Shown: positions 35,498 through 44,373 of the stretch, in pieces | How the letters are laid out: the number at the start of each line of letters is the position of its first letter | How positions within the stretch are numbered: the stretch's first letter is position 1 | Assembly: GCF_005080685.1 (NCBI RefSeq) | Contig: NZ_CP039371.1 | Location: forward strand, 3,844,001-3,908,000 | Length of the DNA: 64,000 nucleotides | Source of the DNA: Pseudomonas putida | Lineage (GTDB): Bacteria > Pseudomonadota > Gammaproteobacteria > Pseudomonadales > Pseudomonadaceae | Direction: 5' to 3' | Notes under the pieces: generated by a model | Database searches by the model: none | What the model was told of the DNA's origin: nothing | Seen by the model: only the letters and a program-made list of their open reading frames with translations | Program-made: the position numbers and the translations under genes

Positions 35498-36034
35498 ATG
35501 AACAATGCATTGAAGGCTTTCCTCTGGGTACCAACACTCCCGCTGCTCTGGTGTGGGCTACAGTTCCACATCCTGGGGCACGTCCCCAAAAGCAGCCAAC
35601 GCGCGGCCTTGCTGATGCTCGTGATCTGCCTGGCGGTAGCCCTGTTGTTTTCCTGGGGGCGGAAAAAGGCCATAAGCAATCGTCTGCACCTGGACATGCG
35701 ACTGAATACCGTTGCAACAGCCGACGGCGAGGTCTTTACCGGTGCCTTCTCCTCCGATACTCGCTTCCTGGCCGATCTGGAAGCGCTTCACAACGTCATT
35801 CGGGCCGTGGCCGGAAGGGAATCGCACACCCAAGGACGTTCGATCATGTGGCGCGAAGCGGCGCTTGTCCGCATTTGGCCGGGCCCTTCTGGGCTCACAC
35901 CGTTAGAGTTGGATGTCGTGACACAAGCCCTCGCCGATGAGTTCGCTGAGTTGGAGGTCCAGGTGATGGATGCCACAGCAGAACACACCAATCAAGGAGC
36001 AGTAACGGCGGAACGGCCCTACAGCACCGCCTAA
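35498..36034 (+). CDS. Inner-membrane protein (178 aa)
   Basis: Two transmembrane helices span about residues 5-25 (AFLWVPTLPLLWCGLQFHIL) and 35-52 (AALLMLVICLAVALLF). A soluble alpha/beta domain follows (residues about 60-165) with no recognised motif. The ATG at 35498 has GAGAGGTG 5 nt upstream. Confidence 0.65.
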   Translation: MNNALKAFLWVPTLPLLWCGLQFHILGHVPKSSQRAALLMLVICLAVALLFSWGRKKAISNRLHLDMRLNTVATADGEVFTGAFSSDTRFLADLEALHNVIRAVAGRESHTQGRSIMWREAALVRIWPGPSGLTPLELDVVTQALADEFAELEVQVMDATAEHTNQGAVTAERPYSTA

Positions 36035-36123
36035 AGGAACAACGCACTGCCCAGCAGCCCGCCACCGCCGCGGGCTTTGCCAGTACAAGAGGCGCAGAGT
36101 TTGCGCAGTGGAAAGGATTGCAG

Positions 36124-36843
36124 ATGAAAGAGCGCACGATTCTCTTCAACACCCATATGGTCCGAGCCATTCAGGAAGGTCGTAAGCATGCAACCCGCTT
36201 TGCCGTGACCGGCGCCGCGGCCAAGTGGCTGATTGACCAGTCGCCCGAATGGGTCGCAGACCACGCCGGGGCGTTGTGCAAACTGGGCCAGCCTGGCGAT
36301 CGGCTTTGGGTGCGCGAGGACACTGAAGCGTACCTGTCACCCTGCGAGTCCGTGATGCTGTCGCGCTATGTCGTCGACAAGCAGCCGGTGCTTTACGCCG
36401 GCCGCGAAAATCCGAGATTCAACGGCTCCGTCGCTCACTGGGATTATCCGAGCAATCTGCGTCCTGCCGCGCGGATGCCGCATTTCGCCAGGCGCATCCT
36501 GCTGGAAATCACGGCTGTCCGGGTGGAGCGGTTACAGTCGATCAGCGACGAGCATTGTGTCGCTGAGGGCATCATCCCGGTGGCCAAGAACAACCCGGAC
36601 GACCCGCACGAGCGACAATTCTGGCGGGACTATCACCTGGGCGGGGACGGGACGTTCTGTGTCCCTACTCCCCGAAACTCGTTCCAGACACTTTGGCGCC
36701 ACAACAATGGTTGGTCGTTCCCCTGCGGCGCAGCACTCGAGGCTACTGCCCCCCATCGCTGGGCGGCCAACCCCTGGGTATGGGTGTTGGAGTTCTCCCG
36801 CATAGACGCCAGCCAGCAGGCCAGCGCCGGCTTAGCGGCCTGA
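36124..36843 (+). CDS. ASCH/PUA-like phage-type protein (239 aa)
   Basis: The protein has the outline of the ASCH-domain family found in phages and plasmids: ILFNTHMVRAIQEGRKHATR near the start, PGDRLWVRED in the middle, RRILLEITAVRVERLQSISD, and ANPWVWVLEFSRID at the end. ASCH domains are RNA- or nucleotide-binding beta barrels of the PUA superfamily. The exact substrate is unknown. A GGAAAGGA ribosome site lies upstream. Confidence 0.75.
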   Translation: MKERTILFNTHMVRAIQEGRKHATRFAVTGAAAKWLIDQSPEWVADHAGALCKLGQPGDRLWVREDTEAYLSPCESVMLSRYVVDKQPVLYAGRENPRFNGSVAHWDYPSNLRPAARMPHFARRILLEITAVRVERLQSISDEHCVAEGIIPVAKNNPDDPHERQFWRDYHLGGDGTFCVPTPRNSFQTLWRHNNGWSFPCGAALEATAPHRWAANPWVWVLEFSRIDASQQASAGLAA

Positions 36844-36861
36844 TCACTACTGGACTCACCC

Positions 36862-36933
36862 ATGAACCAATACGATCTCAAAACCGCTCAAGCCGCGTAT
36901 CGCATCCGCCACCTCACCTCGCGATTGATCTGA
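36862..36933 (+). CDS. Possible 23-aa peptide or remnant
   Basis: MNQYDLKTAQAAYRIRHLTS then RLI and stop. A protein-like start right after the ASCH gene, but no strong ribosome site; it could be the head of a lost gene. Confidence 0.25.
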   Translation: MNQYDLKTAQAAYRIRHLTSRLI

Positions 36934-37128
36934 ATCACGCGCATGCTTAAAGGAAGGCACGATAAAGGCCTGAGTAAACCACCCAACGAGCGCGGCTGGG
37001 CCCCCGGGACTGCAACGCTTGTTGGCCAGGCTGGATACGGAGTAACCGAGCAAACTCGGCCGTTGAATAGAGCTTGCAGGAGCGGAATAGTGCCTGGGTA
37101 GTGCGGGTCCCGTGCTGCGATAGACGCT

Positions 37129-37584
37129 TTAGTCGAACGCTGGCCACTCGCTCACGCTGATTTCTGCCATCAGGTCCAATATCGGCTCCGAGAGCGGCTT
37201 GAAGTGCCCTCGACGCTGAGTGCGATACTCGATCCGGCCCTCTTTCGGGATAAAGACACCGTGCTGCGCGTGGGGGCCCATCCACATCCTCGCTCGAAAA
37301 TCGATGATGTAACCGAAGCCAAGCTCCAGCCACCAGTGCGCGACCCCGCAATCTGCACCGCGGCCCCCGGCCGGATCATTCAAGCGCCGCAGGTCGACAA
37401 GCTCGCCACCGGCCACAACGTGCTCGATGCTGTTCTTGTGCAGCAGATGCGATATGACTTGGGTCATGCCGTCGCATTCGACCTGGGCAATCTTGGCCAA
37501 CGGCTCAAGCCACGCCTGCAGCCTAAGGACATCGTAAGGGAGGCCGTCAGCCTCCCCCTCAGCGGAACAGAGTTGGGAGCACAT
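37129..37584 (-). CDS. Papain/transglutaminase-like protein (151 aa)
   Basis: VECDGMTQVISHLLHKN contains a Cys at a helix start, and GVAHWWLELGFGYIIDFRAR has His and then Asp in the spacing of a C-H-D triad. This is comparable with the plus-strand gene at 28081 (SHAWLEGCGFIIDIT). It is a predicted cysteine hydrolase or acyltransferase. The two genes differ in flanks and are distant relatives at best. Its start overlaps the end of the membrane gene at 38209 by 26 nt, so they are one transcription unit. Confidence 0.6.
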   Translation of the reverse strand: MCSQLCSAEGEADGLPYDVLRLQAWLEPLAKIAQVECDGMTQVISHLLHKNSIEHVVAGGELVDLRRLNDPAGGRGADCGVAHWWLELGFGYIIDFRARMWMGPHAQHGVFIPKEGRIEYRTQRRGHFKPLSEPILDLMAEISVSEWPAFD

Positions 37585-38209
37585 AACTAATTGCCGCCAC
37601 GGACATGCAGAGTCCGAACAGTCTGAGAACGGTGTTGATCTTGGCCGTCCGGGTCATGTTTCGGAACTTAGGCCCATGCACCGTATCCTTTGTGCTGTAG
37701 AACCACACTGTGGTCAGCAGCGTGAACATAACGAGTCCCAGCTTGGTTGCCTTGTCCAGGTCATGTTTGAAGGCGATGTACACCAAGGCAGCCAGGCACA
37801 AGGCAATCGCCCAGGGGAACATGTGCCTCACCAGCGAGCGTATACCCTCAAAGGTGCCGTTCTCTTTGGGATGTGGCGGGGCGTTGACTCGAGCCGTCGC
37901 AATGTTGCCATTCTGTGCCGGCTTGCCAGCTAGATTGGCGGAGAGCAATTCAGCCATTACCACCGCCTGATCTGGCCGCACAACAGCGGAAAAGGTTTCT
38001 ACCAGCGCGGGTTGGTCAATCCCTCCTGGATCTGCGTGGAACGTGATGCCGTGCGCACCCGCTGTGAAAATGGCAGCGTGCACAGTCAGCGCCGGCTCCC
38101 CTGGTTCTACCAGTCGCTGTTTGAGCGCTCGGGCGCCAATCACGGCGACCCCCGCCTCTTGAATACCGGCCACCAGCTCTGCGGCCTGGGCTGCATTGAT
38201 CTCGTTCAC
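37559..38209 (-). CDS. Membrane protein with a soluble N-terminal domain (216 aa)
   Basis: Residues 1-110 are soluble (GAHGITFHADPGG, VRPDQAVVMAELLSANLAG). Two or three transmembrane helices follow: FPWAIALCLAALVYIAF, LGLVMFTLLTTVWFY and LFGLCMSVAAISYVL. Start is GTG at 38209 with a GGAGTGGAGA ribosome site. It could partner the cysteine-hydrolase-like protein encoded just downstream; family not recognised. Confidence 0.6.
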   Translation of the reverse strand: MNEINAAQAAELVAGIQEAGVAVIGARALKQRLVEPGEPALTVHAAIFTAGAHGITFHADPGGIDQPALVETFSAVVRPDQAVVMAELLSANLAGKPAQNGNIATARVNAPPHPKENGTFEGIRSLVRHMFPWAIALCLAALVYIAFKHDLDKATKLGLVMFTLLTTVWFYSTKDTVHGPKFRNMTRTAKINTVLRLFGLCMSVAAISYVLPTLFR

Positions 38210-38511
38210 TCTCCACTCCCTTGAGTTGTCTTTGCCCGGCGAAATGCCGTGCTGAGTACCCTCTCACGTCAACAGCAAACCGCAAGCTGAGCTGTCCGCG
38301 GTCATTATTGCTTCTGCCCCTGCAAAGCGCATCACTTCTGCATGCCCTGGGTCCCTGAAAGTTCGACGGCCGGCTCCTCCTGGACCTCTCAGCGCCGAAT
38401 CTAGGCCCCTATGCACCCCGGCAGGGGCGGATTGGGAGCTTGCGGCTTTTGCGAAGCAGCACACTCTAGGCGAAACAGCGTGTTACTAGACCTGATATGG
38501 GTAGATCGACG
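38210..38511. other. Intergenic stretch between divergent genes
   Basis: About 300 bp without a convincing gene. It separates the membrane gene (minus) from the gene at 38512 (plus) and should hold both promoters. A GCCGGGGTGC-type GC-rich stretch is present, but I see no clear promoter pair. Confidence 0.4.
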
Positions 38512-38853
38512 ATGAGTTATGAAGGCTACGCAATCAACAAACACTCCTCCAGCTGGATTCTCTATGACCCACAGGGTGAGCCAATTGGTTCTTCGAAGAC
38601 CAAGCGTGAATGCACCCGCTACCTCGCCAAGATGTTTCTGGAGGATGAGCAGAGCATTTTGGCAGAGGCGTACCAGGAGAAGATGCGGGAGCAGGGCGAA
38701 GAATACAGTTACGGCGATGCGCTCGATGCGCTGATCCAGGCCACAACTACGGATGCTACACACTTCATTGAAACGTTGCGGCCCGAGCTGAAGAACCGCT
38801 TCGAGGCCAGCGGAAGTCCCGTTTTCATCGTTGAGCTTGAACAGCGCCAGTAG
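38512..38853 (+). CDS. Hypothetical protein (113 aa)
   Basis: YAINKHSSSWILYDPQGEPI then SSKTKRECTRYLAKMFLEDE suggests a small beta hairpin followed by helices. Not recognised. The ATG at 38512 has a weak ribosome site. Confidence 0.55.
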   Translation: MSYEGYAINKHSSSWILYDPQGEPIGSSKTKRECTRYLAKMFLEDEQSILAEAYQEKMREQGEEYSYGDALDALIQATTTDATHFIETLRPELKNRFEASGSPVFIVELEQRQ

Positions 38854-39067
38854 GCCCTCACCGGCCAGCCGCCCTGGCCGCCGGCCTCCCTGCATTCGCC
38901 CTGTTGAGCAGTCATCGCGCTGCTCGGTCTCCCGTCGGCCTCTATCCCGAGGCCTTCTCGCCGTCGCCGTGGTGCCTGGGAAAGCTGCAATGTCAGAGGC
39001 ATGTGCAAGCATTCAGTCATTGCTAGGCCAGGCCGCCCTATCTGGCCGCTTATCAAGGAGATGCACA

Positions 39068-39981
39068 TTGGAGCAGACGTACCCCCAGTTTGAGCGCTAC
39101 GAAGACCTGCTGGCGCGAGAGGGCTTTCATCCGAAACTCGAGTTTCACCCGCAAGGAGAACGCGCCATGAAGGACGTGCTCTGGCCCTATAAGTTCTTGG
39201 ACAAGGTCAACTGCGGCATCTCGGCCTGCCGGCAACTGCACTACTCGGGCTATCTGATCACCACGAGTGATGGGCTCGAGACGGGTATCGGTGTCGACTG
39301 CGGACGAAAGTACTTCGGGCTGCAGTTCACCCGCCAGCGTCAGCGGGTCGACCAGGAAGTCGCGCGACGCCGACGAATCAAGGTGGTCCAGGACCTGATC
39401 GGACAGCTTCCGTCCATGGTCAGCACGCTGGCGAAGATAAAGGCCGACTACCAGGATTTGCAGGACCAGAAGCAGCGACTGATGGGGCGATCGGCCCCAG
39501 CATCTACGCTGTCTTGAAACAGCGTGCGGAGAAGGATGACACCAGGATCACTCGCAGCGTGCGGCTGACCGGGCTGGACCTCGAGGCCTACTACGCCACC
39601 AATAACACCAAGGGACGCCAGGCCGACGCCCCGCACGGGGAAGAGCTGGTTGCCACCCTGGAAGGGTTGGCGTTCATCAAGGCGCGCATCAAGGACATGC
39701 TCATCACCAACCTGTTGCAGCCGCTCCAGTCGCTCAGCACTTGCAAGGCTGATGATGTGGAACAGTGGAAAGTGCGCGAGCTTGGGAAAACGGCCAAATG
39801 GGTCGGCGAGGTCCCCCAAAACCTCATCAGGGCGCAGGAGCAAATTGCGGCGGGTCGCCGCTTCTTCACCAGCGAGAACATCGCCAACCTCGTCCACATC
39901 GGCGCCCCTGATGGGCCGTTGGCGCGGATCGTTACCGACCTAAAAGCGGCCGAGCAATCTCGACTGGAAAATATCCTGTAG
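39068..39981 (+). pseudogene. Zinc-ribbon gene split by a frameshift at a G run near 39485
   Basis: From TTG 39068, which has AAGGAG 7 nt upstream, the frame shows a zinc ribbon (KVNCGISACRQLHYSGYLIT, and GVDCGRKYFGLQF). It runs to about codon 139 (DLQDQKQRLMG) and then drifts to a stop at 39517. The next frame takes over exactly there (GAIGPSIYAVLKQRAEKDDT onward) and reads to 39981. Adding one G to the GGGG run at 39485-39488 joins them into about 304 residues. The ribbon plan recalls the gene at 14708. Function unknown. Confidence 0.7.
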
Positions 39982-40189
39982 TCCCCCAAGCCGCGGGCGG
40001 TGACTGGCTGAATCAGTGCCCGCCTGCCCCTTGGCGAACATAGGCAGGGGTAGACCCTGAGATTGGCAAGCTTGTCCTTCTGACGAAACTTGCGCGCAGC
40101 CTCAATGCACGCCACAGCGGCAGCGGCGCATCTGTCGACCCCGGTGAAGGGCCACGGGCATTCTCTTACGCTCCTTGCCGCGTGATCAG

Positions 40190-41602
40190 TTATCTGGCCC
40201 TAACGATGAAACCTCCAGACCGGCGTGAGCGCCGGAGCGAGAGAACGATTTTGAGTTGATCATTCACCACTAGAGGTTCTGAATCAAATGCCAGCGGCCA
40301 TGGCTTGGGCCCCAAGCTCTCGAGGAACCCCGTCAAAAGTTGCTCTAGGGTCTCGTCCGAAACCGCCTGATGGAACAGCACACTGGAGGGCTGTACTGCG
40401 GCCTGGAACTGGTCCGCAATCGAATTCATAAGCCGAAGACGTTTAACCCTAGCTTTGAGCTTGGCAAGTTGATCAAAGTCAATTGAATTGTGTATTGAGA
40501 TCGGCGTAGGGTGGAAGTCTCGTGAGTGCTCTCCATCTTCTAACGTCATTGCTAAAAACGCTACAGGCTCCCAGCCTGCATCAAGTTTATCGATGATTGC
40601 AGCATAGGCTTCAAAGGACTTCCGATCCTCAGGAGTAAGCATAATTTTTGGATGGACAGTGAGTTTGCTAACGCAAACCTCAAATGTCCGATTGGATGGT
40701 CTAACCTTGAATTGCCAGTTGAAGGGGTGAGCTTTGGATGCCGTACTTACCACCGTAATGGTTTTTTCTCGTCGATCATACTCTTCTCCACTACCAGTAG
40801 TGACAAGGATGAACGAATGAGTATTCAACCGCTCTTTCAGAATGGACCCGTCTTTTGGATTGCGCGCACTGAACTGAACCCCAGTAGCCGCATGCCCTAC
40901 ACTGGTCATAGGGGGCTGTGGATCTCGGTGAGTCTCGAATTGAGCATCCCATGAAGCAATAACGTTGCGCCACAACTGGTCGTTACCGTCCGAATACCTA
41001 AGCTTTTCGGTGATGATTTCACGAACAGCTTGAGTTAATCGTGGTATATGCGCAACTTCGAACGGCGCTGTCGGCAGACCTAGTTCAGAATAGGACAATG
41101 CTATCTCGATCCGAAGATAGAGAGCTTTTACCTTTGACTTAATGCTTTCCTTATGTAAATCCAGGTCCGGCAGGTGAGCACGAACGATTTCATCTACCCT
41201 CTGAGGCCCTACCCTCACTGTCAGGTATCCAAAATCTGTCGACTCTATCGTTAATGCGTGCGCAAAGACTCGAACACGCTTCATATCCAACAGCCGCTCG
41301 GGGGGATACTCGAATTGATACTGATCCACTTGAACCGAGTGAGTCGGGCACAACCACACTCCATTAGTTTCTGCTGCCTTTTCTTTATCAGACAACTCTA
41401 GGCCAGGCCTCGGCCCATTTGGTGATGCGGCATAGATGTGAGCTGCAACACCAACGCCCTTCAACTCGGTTGTACCGTCTTCCAGCACGACAGGCCCTGT
41501 GGAGGGATACAAGCATCCTGGATACGAGCACATGTGTCCAGCTGAACCAGCAAGGATTGCACGTGTTTTCTTGGAAAAGTTAACTCGGCGTGATACTGAC
41601 AT
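40190..41602 (-). CDS. HNH nuclease with uncharacterised C-terminal region, paralogue B (470 aa)
   Basis: The N-terminal HNH/McrA-like domain matches paralogue A at 11985: HMCSYPGCLYPSTGP, GVAAHIYAASPNGPR, NGVWLCPTHSVQVDQ, then VGPQRVDEIVRAHLP. C-terminal blocks also match (HPFNWQFKV; LDAGWEPVAFLAM). The two are related but clearly divergent, so they are separate acquisitions or an old duplication. HNH residues are intact, so a nuclease activity is predicted; target unknown. The gene is somewhat less GC-rich than its neighbours and stands alone. Confidence 0.75.
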   Translation of the reverse strand: MSVSRRVNFSKKTRAILAGSAGHMCSYPGCLYPSTGPVVLEDGTTELKGVGVAAHIYAASPNGPRPGLELSDKEKAAETNGVWLCPTHSVQVDQYQFEYPPERLLDMKRVRVFAHALTIESTDFGYLTVRVGPQRVDEIVRAHLPDLDLHKESIKSKVKALYLRIEIALSYSELGLPTAPFEVAHIPRLTQAVREIITEKLRYSDGNDQLWRNVIASWDAQFETHRDPQPPMTSVGHAATGVQFSARNPKDGSILKERLNTHSFILVTTGSGEEYDRREKTITVVSTASKAHPFNWQFKVRPSNRTFEVCVSKLTVHPKIMLTPEDRKSFEAYAAIIDKLDAGWEPVAFLAMTLEDGEHSRDFHPTPISIHNSIDFDQLAKLKARVKRLRLMNSIADQFQAAVQPSSVLFHQAVSDETLEQLLTGFLESLGPKPWPLAFDSEPLVVNDQLKIVLSLRRSRRSGGFIVRAR

Positions 41603-41874
41603 GCTTTATTAGCTCGCATCTAGATCGTCATTGGGGCAAATTGACCAGTTGCTTAACTCGGATCTGGCCGGAATAGAACCTATCAGAAAAGCCTAAGTTT
41701 GGTCCAGTACAGATATTCCTAAGCCTTAAGCATTGGCTCTAGACTGATCACTTGCGGCCTTAAATAGTCCTCTCATTTTAACCACTAGTGTTCACTAACT
41801 GCTGACCTACCAAGACTAATGACCTAGTTGGTTAGACTAATGATTCACCTAGCGGCCGGTAACTATCCAGCCAA

Positions 41875-42234
41875 TCAGCGCTCCGCCCGCCGCTTTGAGA
41901 ACTTAGCCAGAGGTGTGACCTTCAGACAGGAACGCTTGGCCCTTTGGCGCCACTTGCGGGCAGCCACAACGGACGCCACAGCGGCAACGATGCACCACTC
42001 GATCCCGGTAATAGGCGGGCCGTCGACGCTCATCCCCACGCGTTCCAAGGCCCACCGGGCGACGGTAAACACTGCCGACAAACTCAGGATGAACCCGATC
42101 ACGTTAACCAAACCTCTGTACACCAGGCGAACGAGTCCTGGGAGCGTATACCGCGTGAAGTAGCGCGGTTTCTCGACATCCCCCAACCAGTTCTGCTGGC
42201 CAAATTTTGGCCTCAAAGTCTGCTTTTCCGGCAT
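41875..42234 (-). CDS. Small inner-membrane protein (119 aa)
   Basis: Two hydrophobic helices are visible: LVNVIGFILSLSAVFTVA and ITGIEWCIVAAVASVVAA. The ends are basic (RKWRQRAKRS). ATG at 42234. Function unknown. About 230 bp separate it from the lipoprotein gene on the other strand. Confidence 0.55.
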   Translation of the reverse strand: MPEKQTLRPKFGQQNWLGDVEKPRYFTRYTLPGLVRLVYRGLVNVIGFILSLSAVFTVARWALERVGMSVDGPPITGIEWCIVAAVASVVAARKWRQRAKRSCLKVTPLAKFSKRRAER

Positions 42235-42464
42235 GCGCATTAGCTCTCGATTAACCACTCAGGATAGGGTTAGCCTACCCAGCACCCTTCGTACATAAGC
42301 TCCAATTCGCCCCCCTACCCGGTATGTCTGAACTGCTGTCGTTTGCGGCGCGAGCGTGCTGGTGCGCGACTCTCACAGAAGTAGAGCCAGCTCAGGGCCG
42401 CGCGCTTGGCGGGCGGTGAGTGCAGTGATAGCTTTGCGCCCCTTTAACCACAAGGATGGAAGTA

Positions 42465-42890
42465 ATGCGTTCACTCTTTGCCGCCACCGCGATTGCCACT
42501 ATGCTCGGTGGCTGTGCTGCGCCACCGACTGTAGGAGAGGCGACGCCAGCCCCAAGCGAGCGAGTGCTGGCCTACCAGACTGAAGACCATGGCAAGGACG
42601 CGCGTGTCACTGTACTCAGGGAAAGCGCGTTCGCAGCTGGCCAGTGCTACTTTGGTGTCTATGTCGACGGCGTCCTTTCTGCGAGGCTGGACAACAACGA
42701 GAAGGCCAACTTTTTCCTCAAGCCGGGTAGACACTTGATAGGCGTTGGGTCCGACCCACAAGGCGGGGGCAATTGCTCGGGGAATAGCGGGTATAGGCGA
42801 GAAGTGGCGACTTGGGTTCAAGTCGGTGAGAAGCAAACCTTCCGCATAGCCTTCCAACCCATGCTTGATATACGTCCGTCTTCCTACTGA
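42465..42890 (+). CDS. Lipoprotein (141 aa)
   Basis: A short signal peptide ends with lipobox LGGC (MRSLFAATAIATMLGGC). The mature part contains ARVTVLRESAFAAGQCYFGV and LDNNEKANFFLKPGRHLIGV, a beta-rich domain of the kind seen in small envelope proteins that mention a PEGA-like fold. Ala after the Cys favours outer-membrane sorting. The ATG at 42465 is chosen because it starts the signal peptide; ATG 42456 adds three residues. AAGGATGG precedes. Confidence 0.7.
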   Translation: MRSLFAATAIATMLGGCAAPPTVGEATPAPSERVLAYQTEDHGKDARVTVLRESAFAAGQCYFGVYVDGVLSARLDNNEKANFFLKPGRHLIGVGSDPQGGGNCSGNSGYRREVATWVQVGEKQTFRIAFQPMLDIRPSSY

Positions 42891-43067
42891 AGTTAGCAAG
42901 CGATGTAGATCGTTCACATGTTGGCGGAGCGCCCCGCCTCCTTGCTGTCACCGGCGCGGCTTGCAAATTCCAGGCTTACGCGAGAATCGATTCATAGCCG
43001 CTGGTGCGGCCGCCGGACGATAGCCCGCCGCCACCAGCGACCCACCCCTCGCGTAGGATGTCCTGGT

Positions 43068-43856
43068 ATGAACCACTTCAAGCAGCTGGCCTTGCCCACC
43101 ACCCTTTCCGACCTGCTCAAAGCGCGCCAGGTAGCGCTGCGGCTGATTGAAGATGCCCACCGCAGCCTGCAGATGGCTGAGGACCTGCTGAGCCAGCACG
43201 GCCGTTACCTAAAGCCCTACGGCGCACAGCTGAAGGAGGATCTGGGGAAGGTCCGCTGTGAACTGGACAGCAAGATGTGGCGCCGGGCCATGGACCTGAC
43301 GGGTTTCAAACAGCTCATGGATACACAGGAAGTCGGCACGTTCGAACGGAGCCTGGAGCACTCGCCCCCCGAGTTCACCGAAGACAATATCCGCGCGACG
43401 TTCATCGACCTGCAGCTGCGCTCGACCGATATGTTTCGCCGTGGGGTATTCAACGTTTTCCGCTGGCTCTCCAAGGCCTATCGGACCAACGAGGCCGAGC
43501 CTTTCCGGATCGGCGAAAAGGTCATCATGAAGTCGATGGTGCGACCCAATCTCACTGGCGGTCTCTATATCCAGTACGGCATGAACGACACGGCATCCGA
43601 CCAGCTCAATGACATCGATCGGGTCATGAAGACTCTGGACCAACAGCCCTTCCAGCCAAGGTCACTGGAGTCAGCGATGAATGCTGCTTTCGCGAATCTG
43701 GAGGTGTTTGAGGACAGCTACTACCGGGCCAAGGCATTCAAGAACAGCAACCTCCACCTAGAGTTCAAGCGTCCCGACTTGCTCGACAAGGTCAACGAGC
43801 AAATCGCCGAACACTACGCGTATGGCGCCCTGCCAGATGCCAGACACGCAGCTTGA
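43068..43856 (+). CDS. Free-standing DUF4942 protein (262 aa)
   Basis: The protein matches the DUF4942 core: MWRRAMDLTGFKQLMDTQEV, the EFTEDNIRATFIDL segment, DMFRRGVFNVFRWLSKAYRT and RIGEKVIMKSMV. The same domain forms the N-terminal half of the methyltransferase gene at 18098. Here there is no methyltransferase. DUF4942 is typical of plasmids and conjugative elements and is often tied to DNA modification; its own role is unknown. This gene could be a regulator or a partner of the fused enzyme. Confidence 0.8.
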   Translation: MNHFKQLALPTTLSDLLKARQVALRLIEDAHRSLQMAEDLLSQHGRYLKPYGAQLKEDLGKVRCELDSKMWRRAMDLTGFKQLMDTQEVGTFERSLEHSPPEFTEDNIRATFIDLQLRSTDMFRRGVFNVFRWLSKAYRTNEAEPFRIGEKVIMKSMVRPNLTGGLYIQYGMNDTASDQLNDIDRVMKTLDQQPFQPRSLESAMNAAFANLEVFEDSYYRAKAFKNSNLHLEFKRPDLLDKVNEQIAEHYAYGALPDARHAA

Positions 43857-43997
43857 CCGCCATGGGTGATCCCAGGTGGAAATGCGCTGGCCAGCTCCGG
43901 CGCAGTAACGCCTACCCGTGTACACATGCTTGCCAGCTTGACCACCCAGTGCCTCGTCCGGCGCCCAGCCGGCCACCCTTCAGAGAGGAAGACCACG

Positions 43998-44270
43998 ATG
44001 CCACTCCCATTCCGCCGTAAACCGGGGCTTGGCCACTACAAAGCATCACGGTCCGAGTGGTACCACGCCTATCGTGCAGCTCGGGTGACCATCGGCCGGG
44101 GGCTGAGCCCAGACCACACGCTGGAGGGTGTGCAATGGAAAGCGCAATTGATCGTTGCCTATGAGCGGGATGGACAGGGTGACCTGCTGCGGGATGACGC
44201 CCCCACCAGGCTCAGTCTCTCGCGACTGCTCGACGAGATGCTTGCAGACGAGCGAGGTGCCCAGGGTTGA
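43998..44270 (+). CDS. Hypothetical basic protein (90 aa)
   Basis: Reads RRKPGLGHYKASRSEWYHAY, then AARVTIGRGLSPDHTLEGVQ, with an acidic tail. Not recognised. The ATG at 43998 has GAGAGGAAG upstream. Confidence 0.55.
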   Translation: MPLPFRRKPGLGHYKASRSEWYHAYRAARVTIGRGLSPDHTLEGVQWKAQLIVAYERDGQGDLLRDDAPTRLSLSRLLDEMLADERGAQG

Positions 44271-44373
44271 TAGGGCCCTGGCAGCGCTCATCCCCGTTCT
44301 AAAGCGCTGCAGGACGCCTGCAAACCGGTTTCGGCGAAAGGTATACTAGCCTCCCCCTCTGAGCGAAGCCCGC

